Assembly (NCBI GenBank): GCA_963825635.1
Contig: CAWGTU010000001.1
Coordinates: 1,736,001 to 1,800,000 of the forward strand
Length of the DNA stretch: 64,000 bases
Reading direction: 5' to 3'
Origin: JAOUEA01 sp963825635
Lineage (GTDB): Bacteria > Actinomycetota > UBA4738 > HRBIN12
Part shown: positions 53,261 to 61,526 of the stretch, in pieces
Layout of the letters: each line of letters begins with the position of its first letter
Numbering within the stretch: the stretch's first letter is position 1
The notes under the pieces: model-generated
What the model was told of the DNA's origin: nothing
What the model saw: only the letters and a program-made list of their open reading frames with translations
Databases searched by the model: none
Made by a program: the position numbers and the translations under genes

Positions 53261-54186
53261 GCGGTCGGCTCGCCCCCCGCGTTCTCCTCGCCGCCGGCGT
53301 TCGCCGCCTCCGCCGCCGCGAGCTCGGCGCGGTGCAGCGCGATCCAGTTCGCGCCGTACTCGTCGCGCCCGAGCAGCAGGTCGGCGGCGAGGATCGCCTT
53401 GCGCGTCTCGATGTGCAGCGGGTTGGTGATGGCGGTGTTCATGCCGGTCACGATCGACATCGTGAGGAACGCCGAGTCGATGCCGCGGCGGTCCGGCATG
53501 CCGAAGGAGATGTTCGAGGCGCCGCAGCTCACGTTCACGCGGAGCTCGGAGCGGAGCAGCTTCACCGTCTCGTACATCGAGGTCGCCGCGTCGGGCGCGG
53601 CGCCGATCGGCATCGTGAGCGGGTCGATGATCACGTCCTCGTGGCCGATGCCGTGGTCGGCGGCGCGTTCCACGATCTTGCGCGCGGCGGCCAGGCGCAC
53701 CTGCGGGTCCATCGAGATGCCCTCGGAGTCGTTGGCCATGCCGATCACCGCGGCGCCGAACTTCGCGACCAGCGGCAGCAGCCGCTCGAGCGAGTGGTCC
53801 TCGGCCGTGACGGAGTTGATCAGCACCTTGCCCTGGGCCAGCGGCACCGCGGCCTCGAGCGCCTCGGGGGTCGAGGAGTCGATGCACAGCGGCACGTCGA
53901 CGACCTCGTGCACGGTCTTCACCATGGCGGAGAGCATCGCCGGCTCGTCGAACCCCGGGATGCCGGCGTTCAGGTCGAGCACCGCCGCGCCCGCCTCCAC
54001 CTGCGCGAGCGCGTCGCGCTGCACGGTGGCCATGTCCATGACCTTCAGCTCCTCGGTGAGCTGCTTACGCCCCGTCGGGTTGATGCGCTCGCCGATGATG
54101 CGGAACGGGTGCTCGTCGCCGATCGCGACCTCGCCGCCGGGACCGCTCAGGATCGTCGTCGCGACCCCGCTCGCTGCCCGGCTCAT
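53257..54186 (-). CDS. Methyltetrahydrofolate:corrinoid methyltransferase (pterin-binding)
   Basis: A 309-residue pterin-binding TIM barrel of the MtrH/AcsE/MetH-domain type. The family opening FRIIGERINPTGRKQL, the pterin contacts in AAVLDLNAGIPGF and VPLCIDSSTPEALEAAV, then IIDPLTMPIGA and NVSCGASNISFGMPDRR are clear. It should move the methyl group from the methyl-corrinoid protein to tetrahydrofolate, or the reverse. The alanine/glutamate-rich tail (EAANAGGEENAGGEP) is an extension. ATG 54186 overlaps the corrinoid protein stop (ATGA). Confidence 0.9.
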   Translation of the reverse strand: MSRAASGVATTILSGPGGEVAIGDEHPFRIIGERINPTGRKQLTEELKVMDMATVQRDALAQVEAGAAVLDLNAGIPGFDEPAMLSAMVKTVHEVVDVPLCIDSSTPEALEAAVPLAQGKVLINSVTAEDHSLERLLPLVAKFGAAVIGMANDSEGISMDPQVRLAAARKIVERAADHGIGHEDVIIDPLTMPIGAAPDAATSMYETVKLLRSELRVNVSCGASNISFGMPDRRGIDSAFLTMSIVTGMNTAITNPLHIETRKAILAADLLLGRDEYGANWIALHRAELAAAEAANAGGEENAGGEPTA

Positions 54187-54836
54187 TGGGCGACCCCGAC
54201 GAGCTTCTTCGCGATCTCGACCGCCTCGGGGGCGTTGTTCGCGTAGCCGTCGGCACCGATCTTCTCCGCCCATTCGGGCGTGACCGGGGCGCCTCCCACC
54301 ATGACCTTCACCTGGTTCCTCAAGCCTTCGGCCTCCAGCTTCTCGATGACGCGCTGTTGGTACGGGACGGTGGTGGTCAGCAGCGCCGAGAGCCCGACGA
54401 TCTGGGGCTGCAGCTCACGCACGACCTCCACGATGCGGTCCGCGCTCACGTCCTTGCCGATGTCGTGCACGTCGAAGCCGCTGGTGCGGAGCATCGCACC
54501 CACCATGTTCTTCCCCAAATCGTGGAGGTCGCCCTTGACCGTGGCGAGCACGACGATCGCGTTGGCCTCGTCGCCTTCCTCGCGCTGGGCGAGCAGGGCT
54601 GGCTCCACGATCGCGTTGCAGCGCTTGAACACCTCGGCGCTCGCGACGACCTCGGGCAGGAACACTTCGCCCCGCTTCCACATCTCGCCGAGATCGAACA
54701 TGGCCACGGCCATGCCCTCCTCGAGGATCCACTTCGGATCGGCGCCGGAGTCGACGAGGCGTTGAGCCGCGGCGACGCCGAGGTCCATGTCGGCGGCGAT
54801 CAGGGCTCGTTTCAAGACGTCGAGGTCTTCGTGCAT
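54183..54836 (-). CDS. Corrinoid (B12-binding) methyl carrier protein
   Basis: A 217-residue MtbC/MttC-like carrier. A four-helix cap (residues 1-85, with GMAVAMFDLGEMWKRGEVFL) precedes the B12-binding Rossmann domain with DxHxxG in VKGDLHDLGKNMVGAML, His105 being the cobalt ligand, and the later VGLSALLTTTVPYQQRVI and VMVGGAPVTPEWAEKIGADG loops. It accepts methyl from the MttB homologue. ATG 54836 follows GGAAGG at good spacing. It heads the operon, downstream of the TGAC-N5-GTCA boxes. Confidence 0.93.
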   Translation of the reverse strand: MHEDLDVLKRALIAADMDLGVAAAQRLVDSGADPKWILEEGMAVAMFDLGEMWKRGEVFLPEVVASAEVFKRCNAIVEPALLAQREEGDEANAIVVLATVKGDLHDLGKNMVGAMLRTSGFDVHDIGKDVSADRIVEVVRELQPQIVGLSALLTTTVPYQQRVIEKLEAEGLRNQVKVMVGGAPVTPEWAEKIGADGYANNAPEAVEIAKKLVGVAQ

Positions 54837-54906
54837 CGCCGCATCCTTCCGCGAGTGATCGCCGGGTCCGGGCCGAGAGCATGACCCGCTCGGTCGGCCC
54901 TCACGG

Positions 54907-55009
54907 TGACCTGAAGTCAGCGTTGCTGCGAGGACCGCCGACACCCGATGATGCCAGCGAGAGGACGCCTTTGGGAGTCTTAGGGTGCCCCTCGAGTGAC
55001 CCGGAGTCA
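54907..55009. promoter_or_regulatory. Two TGAC-N5-GTCA operator-like boxes
   Basis: TGACCTGAAGTCA (54907-54919) and TGACCCGGAGTCA (54997-55009) share dyad arms TGAC/GTCA and a similar centre. They are exactly 90 bp apart in the 228-bp gap between the corrinoid operon and the divergent TetR gene. One lies near each start, as expected for TetR control of both directions. Confidence 0.55.
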
Positions 55010-55064
55010 GTCAGGAGGCGCTCGGCTCCGTAGCCTTGTCGGGCCCACGGTCGTGAGGAGCCGC

Positions 55065-55733
55065 ATGGTCGCCGAACCGAGATCGCCCCGCAACGCCAAG
55101 ACCCAGGTCAAGCGCGACCGCATCGTCGAGACGGCGATGCGCCAGTTCGCCGAGCACGGATACCAGGGCGCCAAGGTCGAGGACATCGCGATCGAGCTCG
55201 GCATCGCGAAGGGCTCGATCTTCCAACACTTCGGGTCCAAGGCCGGCCTCTTCCTGCAGGCGTACAAGCGCGCGGTGCTCACGCTCCCCGCATGGCTCGA
55301 CGCGCCCGAGGACGTGCGGGCCCGGGGGTTCTTCGCCACGGTGCGCTTCTGGCTCGAACGCACCGAGCACCTGATCAAGGAGGACTGGATCCCGAACCGC
55401 GTCGTCTTGATCGGCAACTACGGCACCGACCTCACGCTCAAGCGCGACATCAACCGCTGGCTCGTGAGCGAGGACCCGTACGGCACGCTCGAGTTCGTCG
55501 AGTGGGGGCAGGAACGCGGCGAGGTGCGGGCCGACGTCGACCTCGAGATCATCGTCTCGATGGTCGACTGGCTCTCGAACTCCCTGCAGGACGCCCTCGT
55601 CACCGAGGAGCTCGACCCGGGGTTGTTCCATCGGCTCGCCGGTCAGCCCGAGCGCCAGCGCATGCGCGTCGAGCACTTCACGGTGCTGCTCGAGAGCGCG
55701 ATCGGCCCGCGACGCGACTCAGCTCAGGCGTAG
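55065..55733 (+). CDS. TetR-family transcriptional regulator
   Basis: A 222-residue TetR regulator. The N-terminal HTH runs RDRIVETAMRQFAEHGYQG, then KVEDIAIELGIAKGSIFQHF (recognition helix) and GSKAGLFLQAYKRAVL. The C-terminal ligand domain has several tryptophans and charged helices (FWLERTEHLIKEDWIPNRVV, SMVDWLSNSLQDAL). ATG 55065 follows a GAGGAG site. Divergent placement from the corrinoid methyltransferase operon makes that operon the likely target, with a methylated amine or its product as possible ligand. Confidence 0.9.
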   Translation: MVAEPRSPRNAKTQVKRDRIVETAMRQFAEHGYQGAKVEDIAIELGIAKGSIFQHFGSKAGLFLQAYKRAVLTLPAWLDAPEDVRARGFFATVRFWLERTEHLIKEDWIPNRVVLIGNYGTDLTLKRDINRWLVSEDPYGTLEFVEWGQERGEVRADVDLEIIVSMVDWLSNSLQDALVTEELDPGLFHRLAGQPERQRMRVEHFTVLLESAIGPRRDSAQA

Positions 55734-55759
55734 CGCTCCCGAGCGGGGGGCAGGAACGT

Positions 55760-56233
55760 TCACCTCCGTGGCGGTCGTCGATCCCCATTCAACGATGCCT
55801 CCGCGTCCTCGACGGTCACCACCCGGCGCCGGTAGTTCTGCAGCGCGAACCGATCGCAGGCTGTCTCCCCCACTCTGCGCCCACCCTGCTTCGAGTTCCC
55901 CCAGACGTGCATCCACTCGTGGCAGTACAGGAACCGCAGCACCTCGCGCGGCGTGCGGAACGTGACGCCCTCGGTGAGCCAGATGAAGCTGAGCCGCTTG
56001 CCGGGCCGGCGTTTCGCGGCATACGGCACGACCTCTCCGAACGGGAAGAACGGCTCGGGGACCTGCAGCGTGATCGTGCGCTCGCCGAAGTCCGTCCAGG
56101 CCGACAGGTGCGGCCGTTCCCGGTAGCGCAGGGGCTTCACGTGTACGGCGAATCCGTCGGCCGAGGGCAGCCCTCGGAGAGCCCGCTGCACGGCATCGGG
56201 GGGCAAGGGTTCGAACGTCGACGTGATGCGCAC
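55760..56233 (-). CDS. Zincin-like (HExxH) hypothetical protein
   Basis: A 157-residue protein with an HExxH metal site in RFLYCHEWMHVWGNSKQGG and a downstream acidic residue in VGETACDRFALQNYRRR, the layout of small gluzincin/SprT-like proteins. The N-terminal half is beta-rich (FGERTITLQVPEPFFPFGE). No signal peptide is visible, so it is probably cytoplasmic. A peptidase activity is possible but not shown. The start is GTG 56233, 20 bp from the divergent azlC. Confidence 0.65.
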   Translation of the reverse strand: MRITSTFEPLPPDAVQRALRGLPSADGFAVHVKPLRYRERPHLSAWTDFGERTITLQVPEPFFPFGEVVPYAAKRRPGKRLSFIWLTEGVTFRTPREVLRFLYCHEWMHVWGNSKQGGRRVGETACDRFALQNYRRRVVTVEDAEASLNGDRRPPRR

Positions 56234-56253
56234 GCCTCTAGCATGACCGGACG

Positions 56254-56961
56254 ATGAGCGAGCCGGCCCGCGAGGAGCGGTCCCACCGTGACGGCGTGCG
56301 CGCGGTCGCCCCGCTGGCGATCGCGGTCGTCGGGTTCGGCGTCTCCTACGGCGTGCTGGCGAGGGCGGCAGGCATGGGCGTGCTCGCGCCGATCGTGATG
56401 TCGATGACGACGTTCGCCGGGTCGGCGCAGTTCGCGGCCGCGTCGATCCTCGACGTCGGGGGCACGGTCGCCGCCGCGATCACGGCAGCGGTGCTGCTGA
56501 ACGCCCGGTACGGACCGATCGGGGTGAGCGTGGCGCCGTGGCTAACTGGGAGCGCCTGGTCTCGGTTCCTGCACGCGCAGCTCACGGTCGACGAGAGCTG
56601 GGCGGTCGCGGCCGAGGGAGAAGGCCGGTTCAACCCCCAGGTGCTGCTGGGCGCCGGGGTCACGCTTTATGCGGCCTGGGTCGCGGGCACGGTGCTGGGG
56701 GTGGCGTTCGGCGACGTGATCGGCGACCCGTCGACGTGGGGGCTCGACGCCGCGTTCCCGGCGCTCTTCCTTGCGCTGCTCGTCCCCCAGCTCGTGAACC
56801 GCCGGGCGAGGGAGGCGGCGATCCTGGGGGCGGTCATCGCGTTGGTGCTCACGCCGTTCACGCCGGCGGGCGTGCCGATCATCGCCGCCGCCGGAGCCTG
56901 CCTGCTGGGCCTGTTCGACCTTCCCACGGCTCGCGCCGACGACGAGGCATCCGCGACATGA
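56254..56961 (+). CDS. azlC: AzlC-family branched-chain amino acid exporter subunit
   Basis: A 235-residue membrane protein of the AzlC/YgaZ family, the large subunit of a two-component amino acid exporter. The family start AVAPLAIAVVGFGVSYGVLA and the MSMTTFAGSAQFAAASIL segment are characteristic, followed by NARYGPIGVSVAPWLTGSAW and five or six helices. It overlaps azlD by four bases (ATGA). The gene pair is not linked to the neighbouring genes by pathway. Confidence 0.92.
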   Translation: MSEPAREERSHRDGVRAVAPLAIAVVGFGVSYGVLARAAGMGVLAPIVMSMTTFAGSAQFAAASILDVGGTVAAAITAAVLLNARYGPIGVSVAPWLTGSAWSRFLHAQLTVDESWAVAAEGEGRFNPQVLLGAGVTLYAAWVAGTVLGVAFGDVIGDPSTWGLDAAFPALFLALLVPQLVNRRAREAAILGAVIALVLTPFTPAGVPIIAAAGACLLGLFDLPTARADDEASAT

Positions 56962-57269
56962 GCGATACCTGGATCGTGGTGGTCGTCGTCGGCGTGGTCA
57001 CGATCGCCATCAAGGCGCTCGGGCCGATGCTGCTCGGCGGGAAACCGCTGCCCGAGCGGGTCACGGGGGTCGTGGCGCTGCTCGCCCCGGCCTTGCTGGC
57101 CGCCCTGGTCGCGGTGAACACGTTCGGCGGGGACCAGGAGCTGGTCCTCGACGCGCGCGTGCCCGGGGTGCTCGCCGCGGCGGTGGCGATCAAGCTGAAG
57201 GCGCCCGTGCTGATCGTCGTCGTGGTCGCGGCGGTCGTGACGGCGGGCATCCGAGCCGTGACCGGATAG
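56958..57269 (+). CDS. azlD: AzlD-family exporter small subunit
   Basis: A 103-residue membrane protein with three or four helices (TWIVVVVVGVVTIAIKALGP, VALLAPALLAALVAVNTFGG, VLIVVVVAAVVTAGIRAVTG). It is the usual small partner of AzlC. GKPLPERVTGVVALLAPAL is the typical central motif. Translation is coupled to azlC by overlap. Confidence 0.9.
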   Translation: MSDTWIVVVVVGVVTIAIKALGPMLLGGKPLPERVTGVVALLAPALLAALVAVNTFGGDQELVLDARVPGVLAAAVAIKLKAPVLIVVVVAAVVTAGIRAVTG

Positions 57270-57281
57270 GCTCCGCCACCG

Positions 57282-58412
57282 ATGACGCGCTACCGAGACC
57301 TCGGCCTCACGGTCGGCCAGCTGCCGCCGGGCCCGCTCAACGCCATCACCGACGTCGAGGGCGTCACGGTCGGGATGACCACGCTGATCGAGGGTGAGGG
57401 CGCGCTCGAGGTCGGACGTGGGCCCGTGCGCACCGGCGTCACCGTGATCGTGCCGCACCCCGGCATCGGCACCGAGCCGGTGTTCGCGGGGTGTCACCGC
57501 CTCAACGGCAACGGCGAGCTCACCGGGCTCGAGTGGATCCGCGAGTCGGGCCAGCTCACCACGCCGGTCGCGCTCACGAACACCCACAGCGTCGGGGTCG
57601 TGCGCGATGCGCTCGTCGCCGCCGAGCTGCGCGGTCGAGCGGACCTCACGGCGTACTGGAGCCTCCCGGTCGTGGGCGAGACCTACGACGGCGCGCTCAA
57701 CGACATCAACGGCATGCACGTGCGACGCGAGCATCTGTACGCAGCGCTCGATTCAGCCGCCACCGGGCCGGTCCCCGAGGGAGGCGTCGGCGGCGGGACG
57801 GGCATGATCTGCCACGACTTCAAGGGCGGCACGGGCACGGCCTCGCGAGCGGTCGGCCGATGGACGGTCGGCGCCCTCGTGCAGGCGAACTACGGTCGCC
57901 GGGAACGGCTCACGGTCGACGGTGTGCCGGTCGGACGCGAGATACCGGTCGTCGCGGTGCCCTCGGTCTGGGACCAGGAGGAGAGCCTGCGGCGCCCTAT
58001 CGAGCCCGGCATGGGCTCGATCATCGTGATCCTCGCGACCGATGCCCCGATGCTCCCCCATCAGCTGGAGCGTCTCGCGCAGCGGGCCGGCCTCGGCATC
58101 GCACGGGTCGGGGGCGCCGGGGAGCACTCCAGCGGCGACATCTTCCTCGCGTTCTCGACCGCGAACCGAGGCGCGCTGCACAGCTACAAGAGCGACGGCG
58201 ACAGCCCGCCGGTCGAGGTCTCGATGATCCCCGACGGCTCGATCAGCGAGCTGTTCTGGGGCGCGATCGAGGCGACCGAGGAAGCGATCCTCAACGCGCT
58301 CGTCGCCGCCGAGACGATGGTCGGCCGCGACGGCATCACCGCACACCGCCTCGACCACGGCGCGCTCGTCGACGCCATGTCGCGCTACGGTCGAGGTCCG
58401 GGCGCCCCCTGA
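57282..58412 (+). CDS. P1-family aminopeptidase (DmpA/BapA type)
   Basis: A 376-residue N-terminal nucleophile hydrolase of the DmpA family (L-aminopeptidase / D-esterase, beta-peptidyl aminopeptidase). The start GLTVGQLPPGPLNAITDVEG and the TNTHSVGVVRDALVAAE region are typical. The predicted self-cleavage occurs before Ser in EPGMGSIIVILATDAPMLPH, giving alpha and beta chains. Late motifs RVGGAGEHSSGDIFLAFSTA agree with the family. The natural substrate is unknown. It follows azlCD by 12 bp on the same strand and may be co-transcribed. Confidence 0.9.
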   Translation: MTRYRDLGLTVGQLPPGPLNAITDVEGVTVGMTTLIEGEGALEVGRGPVRTGVTVIVPHPGIGTEPVFAGCHRLNGNGELTGLEWIRESGQLTTPVALTNTHSVGVVRDALVAAELRGRADLTAYWSLPVVGETYDGALNDINGMHVRREHLYAALDSAATGPVPEGGVGGGTGMICHDFKGGTGTASRAVGRWTVGALVQANYGRRERLTVDGVPVGREIPVVAVPSVWDQEESLRRPIEPGMGSIIVILATDAPMLPHQLERLAQRAGLGIARVGGAGEHSSGDIFLAFSTANRGALHSYKSDGDSPPVEVSMIPDGSISELFWGAIEATEEAILNALVAAETMVGRDGITAHRLDHGALVDAMSRYGRGPGAP

Positions 58413-58418
58413 GGAACC

Positions 58419-59235
58419 TCAGCAGGCCCGCACCAGATCGGTCACCGTCCGACCCCTGATGCGCACCAGGGTCGAGCGGCCGTTGTTCCCCTCGTCGGAC
58501 TCGTCGAGCCGGTCGGTGGGGTCGGCCTCGTTGCGCAGGCAGTACCGGCCGTCGGGCAGGCCCCTGATGTCGAGCTCCTGCCCCGGCAACGTCGATCCGT
58601 AGTAGTCGGCCCAGCCGATCGACAGGCCGGTGATCGAGTCCTGGGTGCAGTCGCCGTAGTGCAGGAATCTCGGCGAGCCCGGCAAGCGTGGCATCGAACC
58701 GGATGCTGTCGCGCACGCAGAACGAGACCTTCTCCGAGCGGGCCACGATGCGCCCGGTCTTCGGCTTCACGAGCCGGTAGCGCGCGAACTCCTCGAAGTG
58801 CCAGTGGTCGTGCGCGACATGGAAGATGGAGCACCCCGCGGGGCGCTTCTCGAGCACGGTGTCGGTGCCGCGCGTGAAGACGCCGTCGCCGTCGGCGTCG
58901 CCGAAGATGCGCTGGAACGCCCGCCGGTCGTTCAGCGGGTCGCCGTCGCCATCGCAATCGTCCTCGGCTGAGCGCGCAGGGGTGTCGGGCTTCAGCTCGA
59001 CCACTCCGGCGCCCGCGTTGCCGATGATCGACGCGAACCGCAGCAGCTTCACGCCCGCCCGTTTCTGGATCCGGATCTCCCTGAGCGGCTGCACGACCAC
59101 GTCGGGAAGGAGCGCGGGTTCTCCTCCCCCGGCGGCGGCAGGGGTCGGGGCCGATGCGGCGACCACGCCGAAGCCGGCGAGCGCGAGGGATGCGGACACG
59201 AGCAGCCCCGAGACGGCACTTCGGGAGGAGCGCAT
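58419..59235 (-). pseudogene. Lysyl-oxidase-like secreted copper protein, frameshifted
   Basis: From ATG 59235 (or 59244) a signal peptide (AVSGLLVSASLALAGFGVVA) leads to a mature domain. It has DGDGDPLNDRR calcium-like loops and the copper motif FHVAHDHWHFEEFARYRL, which is the lysyl oxidase signature. At about 58690 the frame shifts by one base. The remaining family sequence continues in another frame to 58419: HYGDCTQDSITGLSIGWADY, LDIRGLPDGRYCLRNEADP, DESDEGNNGRSTLVRIRG. Restored length is about 271 residues. The start lies directly beside the tRNA-Pro 3' end, so the mRNA may share the tRNA transcript. Confidence 0.75.
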
Positions 59236-59245
59236 GATCGACATG

Positions 59246-59321
<76 letters not shown>

Positions 59322-59409
59322 GTCTGTGCAGGTCAGCGGCCCTTTCGTGCTAACACGTGCGCAAGTACACCGCTCCCTCCCCACATGACTTGGACGGAGG
59401 CAAGACGAG

Positions 59410-59850
59410 ATGGAGACGCGGACCAGCACGGCGAACAGTGTAGGGGACATCGGCGTCCTGACCCAGAGTTGGGTGAGAGCTTGCAGGCCCGAGAACCCGT
59501 CGACGAACACGATCGCGGTCTATTCCTCGGCCGTCGAGAGGTTCTCGGAGTTCCTCGTCGAGCGCGGGATGCCGACCACGGTGACCTCGATCACTCGTGA
59601 GCACGTCGAGGCGTTCATGGAGCACCTGCTCGCGACCCGCTCGCCGGCGACTGCATCGAACCGCTACCGGGCGCTCAAGAGGTTCTTCGGGTTCCTCGTC
59701 GAAGAAGGCGACTCACGTCGAGCCGGACGGAGCGGATGAAGCCGCCGAAGGTCCCCGAAGTCCCGGTCCCGGTACTCACCGACGACCAGTTGCGCGCCCT
59801 GCTCAAGGCATGCTTGGGCAAGACGTTCGAGGATCGCCGTGACCGGAGGG
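59410..59850 (+). pseudogene. Truncated tyrosine integrase (N-terminal part only)
   Basis: From ATG 59410 the frame reads ENPSTNTIAVYSSAVERFSE, then REHVEAFMEHLLATRS and YRALKRFFGFLVEEGD, a SAM-like core-binding domain. Near 59712 it shifts frame and resumes as ERMKPPKVPEVPVPVLTDDQ and LRALLKACLGKTFEDRRD, the linker into the catalytic domain. The catalytic domain itself is gone; the sequence turns to low-complexity glycine/proline codons at about 59850. It probably mediated the tRNA-Pro insertion. It differs from the intact recombinase at 5493-6485 but has the same kind of linker. Confidence 0.75.
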
Positions 59851-59902
59851 GCGGCGGAGGGGCGACCAGCCCCCCCGCCTGCTCGGGTCGAAGATGCCTC
59901 TC

Positions 59903-60523
59903 TCAGCGCTTGGCGTACATCGCATCCTGGGCGTAGCCGTCGTGCTTCGCTCCCGTGTAGAAGTCGAGCTGAGGCGATTGCGTGAACCGGTTCAGGCCGG
60001 TCCACACGACGTGCACGGCGCCATCGGAACCCACGGCGAGCCCGGTGTAGTCGCCGTGGAAGACGTTGCAGTCCTTCCCTTCGGCATCGGTCACCGGCGG
60101 ATCCGTGTATCCGGCAGGTCCACAGATCGCCGGCCAGCGGCCCTGAGGAACGTACTGGCCCGTCCAATGGGTGACCGAAGTGATGTGCTCTTCGTCGCCC
60201 AGCACGTACCGCGTGTTCCCCTTCATCAGGACGTGTCGGAAGGTGTGGCAGCTGCCGTGTCTGCGAACTTTGCCCGAACTCCTTGGTGTTGCAACTGATG
60301 TCGACCGTATCGGCCGGGTTCCCGCTTGCCTGACAACGGAATCGCTCGATCTGCTCTTGACTGCCCGCCGGCCAGGCCGGCAGGTCGAACTGCTGCGGTG
60401 ATGGCACAACTTCATCGCGATCAGCCGCGACGTACTGAACGGGCGATCGCGACCCGATGACGGAGCCACGAGCGCGGTCAAGGACAGAACGGCCACAACG
60501 GCCAGCACGAAACCACGTTTCAT
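59903..60523 (-). pseudogene. Secreted BNR/sialidase-like fragment with compensating frameshifts
   Basis: ATG 60523 starts a signal peptide (KRGFVLAVVAVLSLTALVAP). At about 60405 good sequence moves one frame over (SPQQFDLPAWPAGSQEQIER, GNPADTVDISCNTKEFG). At about 60265 it returns to the first frame: KGNTRYVLGDEEHITSVTHW, DCNVFHGDYTGLAVGSDGAV, HVVWTGLNRFTQSPQLDFYT. The closing GDYTGLAVGSDG...VWTGLNR segment resembles the last blade of secreted BNR-repeat proteins, so most of the propeller may be missing. It lies inside the relic element. Confidence 0.55.
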
Positions 60524-60605
60524 GGGGCCCTCTGCGAACGAACCCCGAGCATCGACGTTGCTCGTCGACGCTACGCCCGAGCCGAACATCGAGGCAAGAT
60601 GCACG

Positions 60606-60623
60606 TAGGCCGTTCGGCCTACG
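60606..60623. terminator. Hairpin downstream of the asd fragment
   Basis: GTAGGCC-GTTC-GGCCTAC forms a perfect 7-bp stem 35 bp beyond the asd stop on the minus strand. It may be the original asd terminator that travelled with the fragment. Confidence 0.4.
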
Positions 60624-60657
60624 CCTTAGGTCGGGTCTTCAGCGATGCGCTGCCGAT

Positions 60658-60815
60658 CAGACGAAGAGATGCTCGACGATCTGGATCGCGTCGAGCGCGG
60701 CGCCCTTGCGCAGGTTGTCGGCGCAGCTGAACAGCACGAGAGCGTCGTCGCGACCCGGCACCTGCCGGATGCGACCGACGAGGGCGTCGCCGCCGCACTC
60801 GACGCGGCCCTACTC
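60658..60815 (-). pseudogene. asd: C-terminal fragment of aspartate-semialdehyde dehydrogenase
   Basis: About 51 codons read GRVECGGDALVGRIRQVPGR, then DDALVLFSCADNLRKGAALD and AIQIVEHLF before TGA 60658-60660. This is the conserved end of Asd, the lysine/threonine pathway enzyme, where ADNLRKGAA precedes the last helix. An in-frame TAG lies immediately upstream and the rest of the gene is absent. It is a passenger or deletion remnant within the relic element. Confidence 0.75.
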
Positions 60816-60982
60816 CGGTGACGAGGATTGGAGTGTCTTCGGTCAGGCCGCGGCAATCCAGAGCTGCGCCTCAACAGCAACGTCCACAGCCCGTAACTCC
60901 GGGCCTCACGCTCCTCGGCGACCTGCAAGCCCGGGCGACCTGCAAACCCGCAGGTCAGCACAGCGTCCAGGGGGTGATAGAG

Positions 60983-61019
<37 letters not shown>

Positions 61020-61105
61020 TGGACCCGATTGTAGGTGGCGAACGGCCGAGACCGGTACCGAAGGACCGATTGCGCCGGCCGAAGGTGCGCGTCTACCGTT
61101 GCGGC

Positions 61106-61522
61106 GTGCAGTTGCTTCCCCAGAACCGCTCGACGATCTGGTACATGGCGCTCGTCGTCCTGCTCGTCGCCGGGCTCGCGACCGGCGCCGCGCTCTTCGT
61201 GCTGCAGGCACGAGGCCCGGTCGCCGATCCGGAATTCGCCGTCGCCGCCCCGCAGGCGGTCGACTGCCCGGTCGGGTCGGGCGTGCCCGTCTGCTACCGG
61301 TTCGACGTGACCAACACCGGCGGAGGCGACGGTGCGGTGCGCTGCGTCGTCGTGCCGGCGGACGGAGGCTCCGCCGTGTTCACCGCCAGCGGCAACACGG
61401 TGTACCAGAGCGACGGACCGGTCACCGTGGGCGACACCTACTCGCTGTACACAGAGGTGCAGGCCGCCGAGGGAGGGACCGTGGTCGAGCAACCGGCGGT
61501 CGCCTGCCAGTCGGCCGCCTGA
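61106..61522 (+). CDS. Membrane-anchored hypothetical protein
   Basis: A 138-residue protein. GTG 61106 opens QLLPQNRSTIWYMALVVLLV, an N-terminal transmembrane helix. The extracytoplasmic part is beta-rich with four cysteines (DCPVGSGVPVCYRFDVTNTG, RCVVVPADGG, VACQSAA), probably two disulfides, resembling small FxLYD or CARDB-like domains. I do not recognise the family. It lies just outside the right repeat of the relic element and converges on the PhzF gene. Confidence 0.65.
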   Translation: MQLLPQNRSTIWYMALVVLLVAGLATGAALFVLQARGPVADPEFAVAAPQAVDCPVGSGVPVCYRFDVTNTGGGDGAVRCVVVPADGGSAVFTASGNTVYQSDGPVTVGDTYSLYTEVQAAEGGTVVEQPAVACQSAA

Positions 61523-61526
61523 CGCG

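Noticed and set aside
54837..55064. Possible cobalamin riboswitch ahead of the corrinoid operon
   Set aside because: No B12-box-like core or long structured leader was seen; the spacer is short and better explained by the operator-like boxes.
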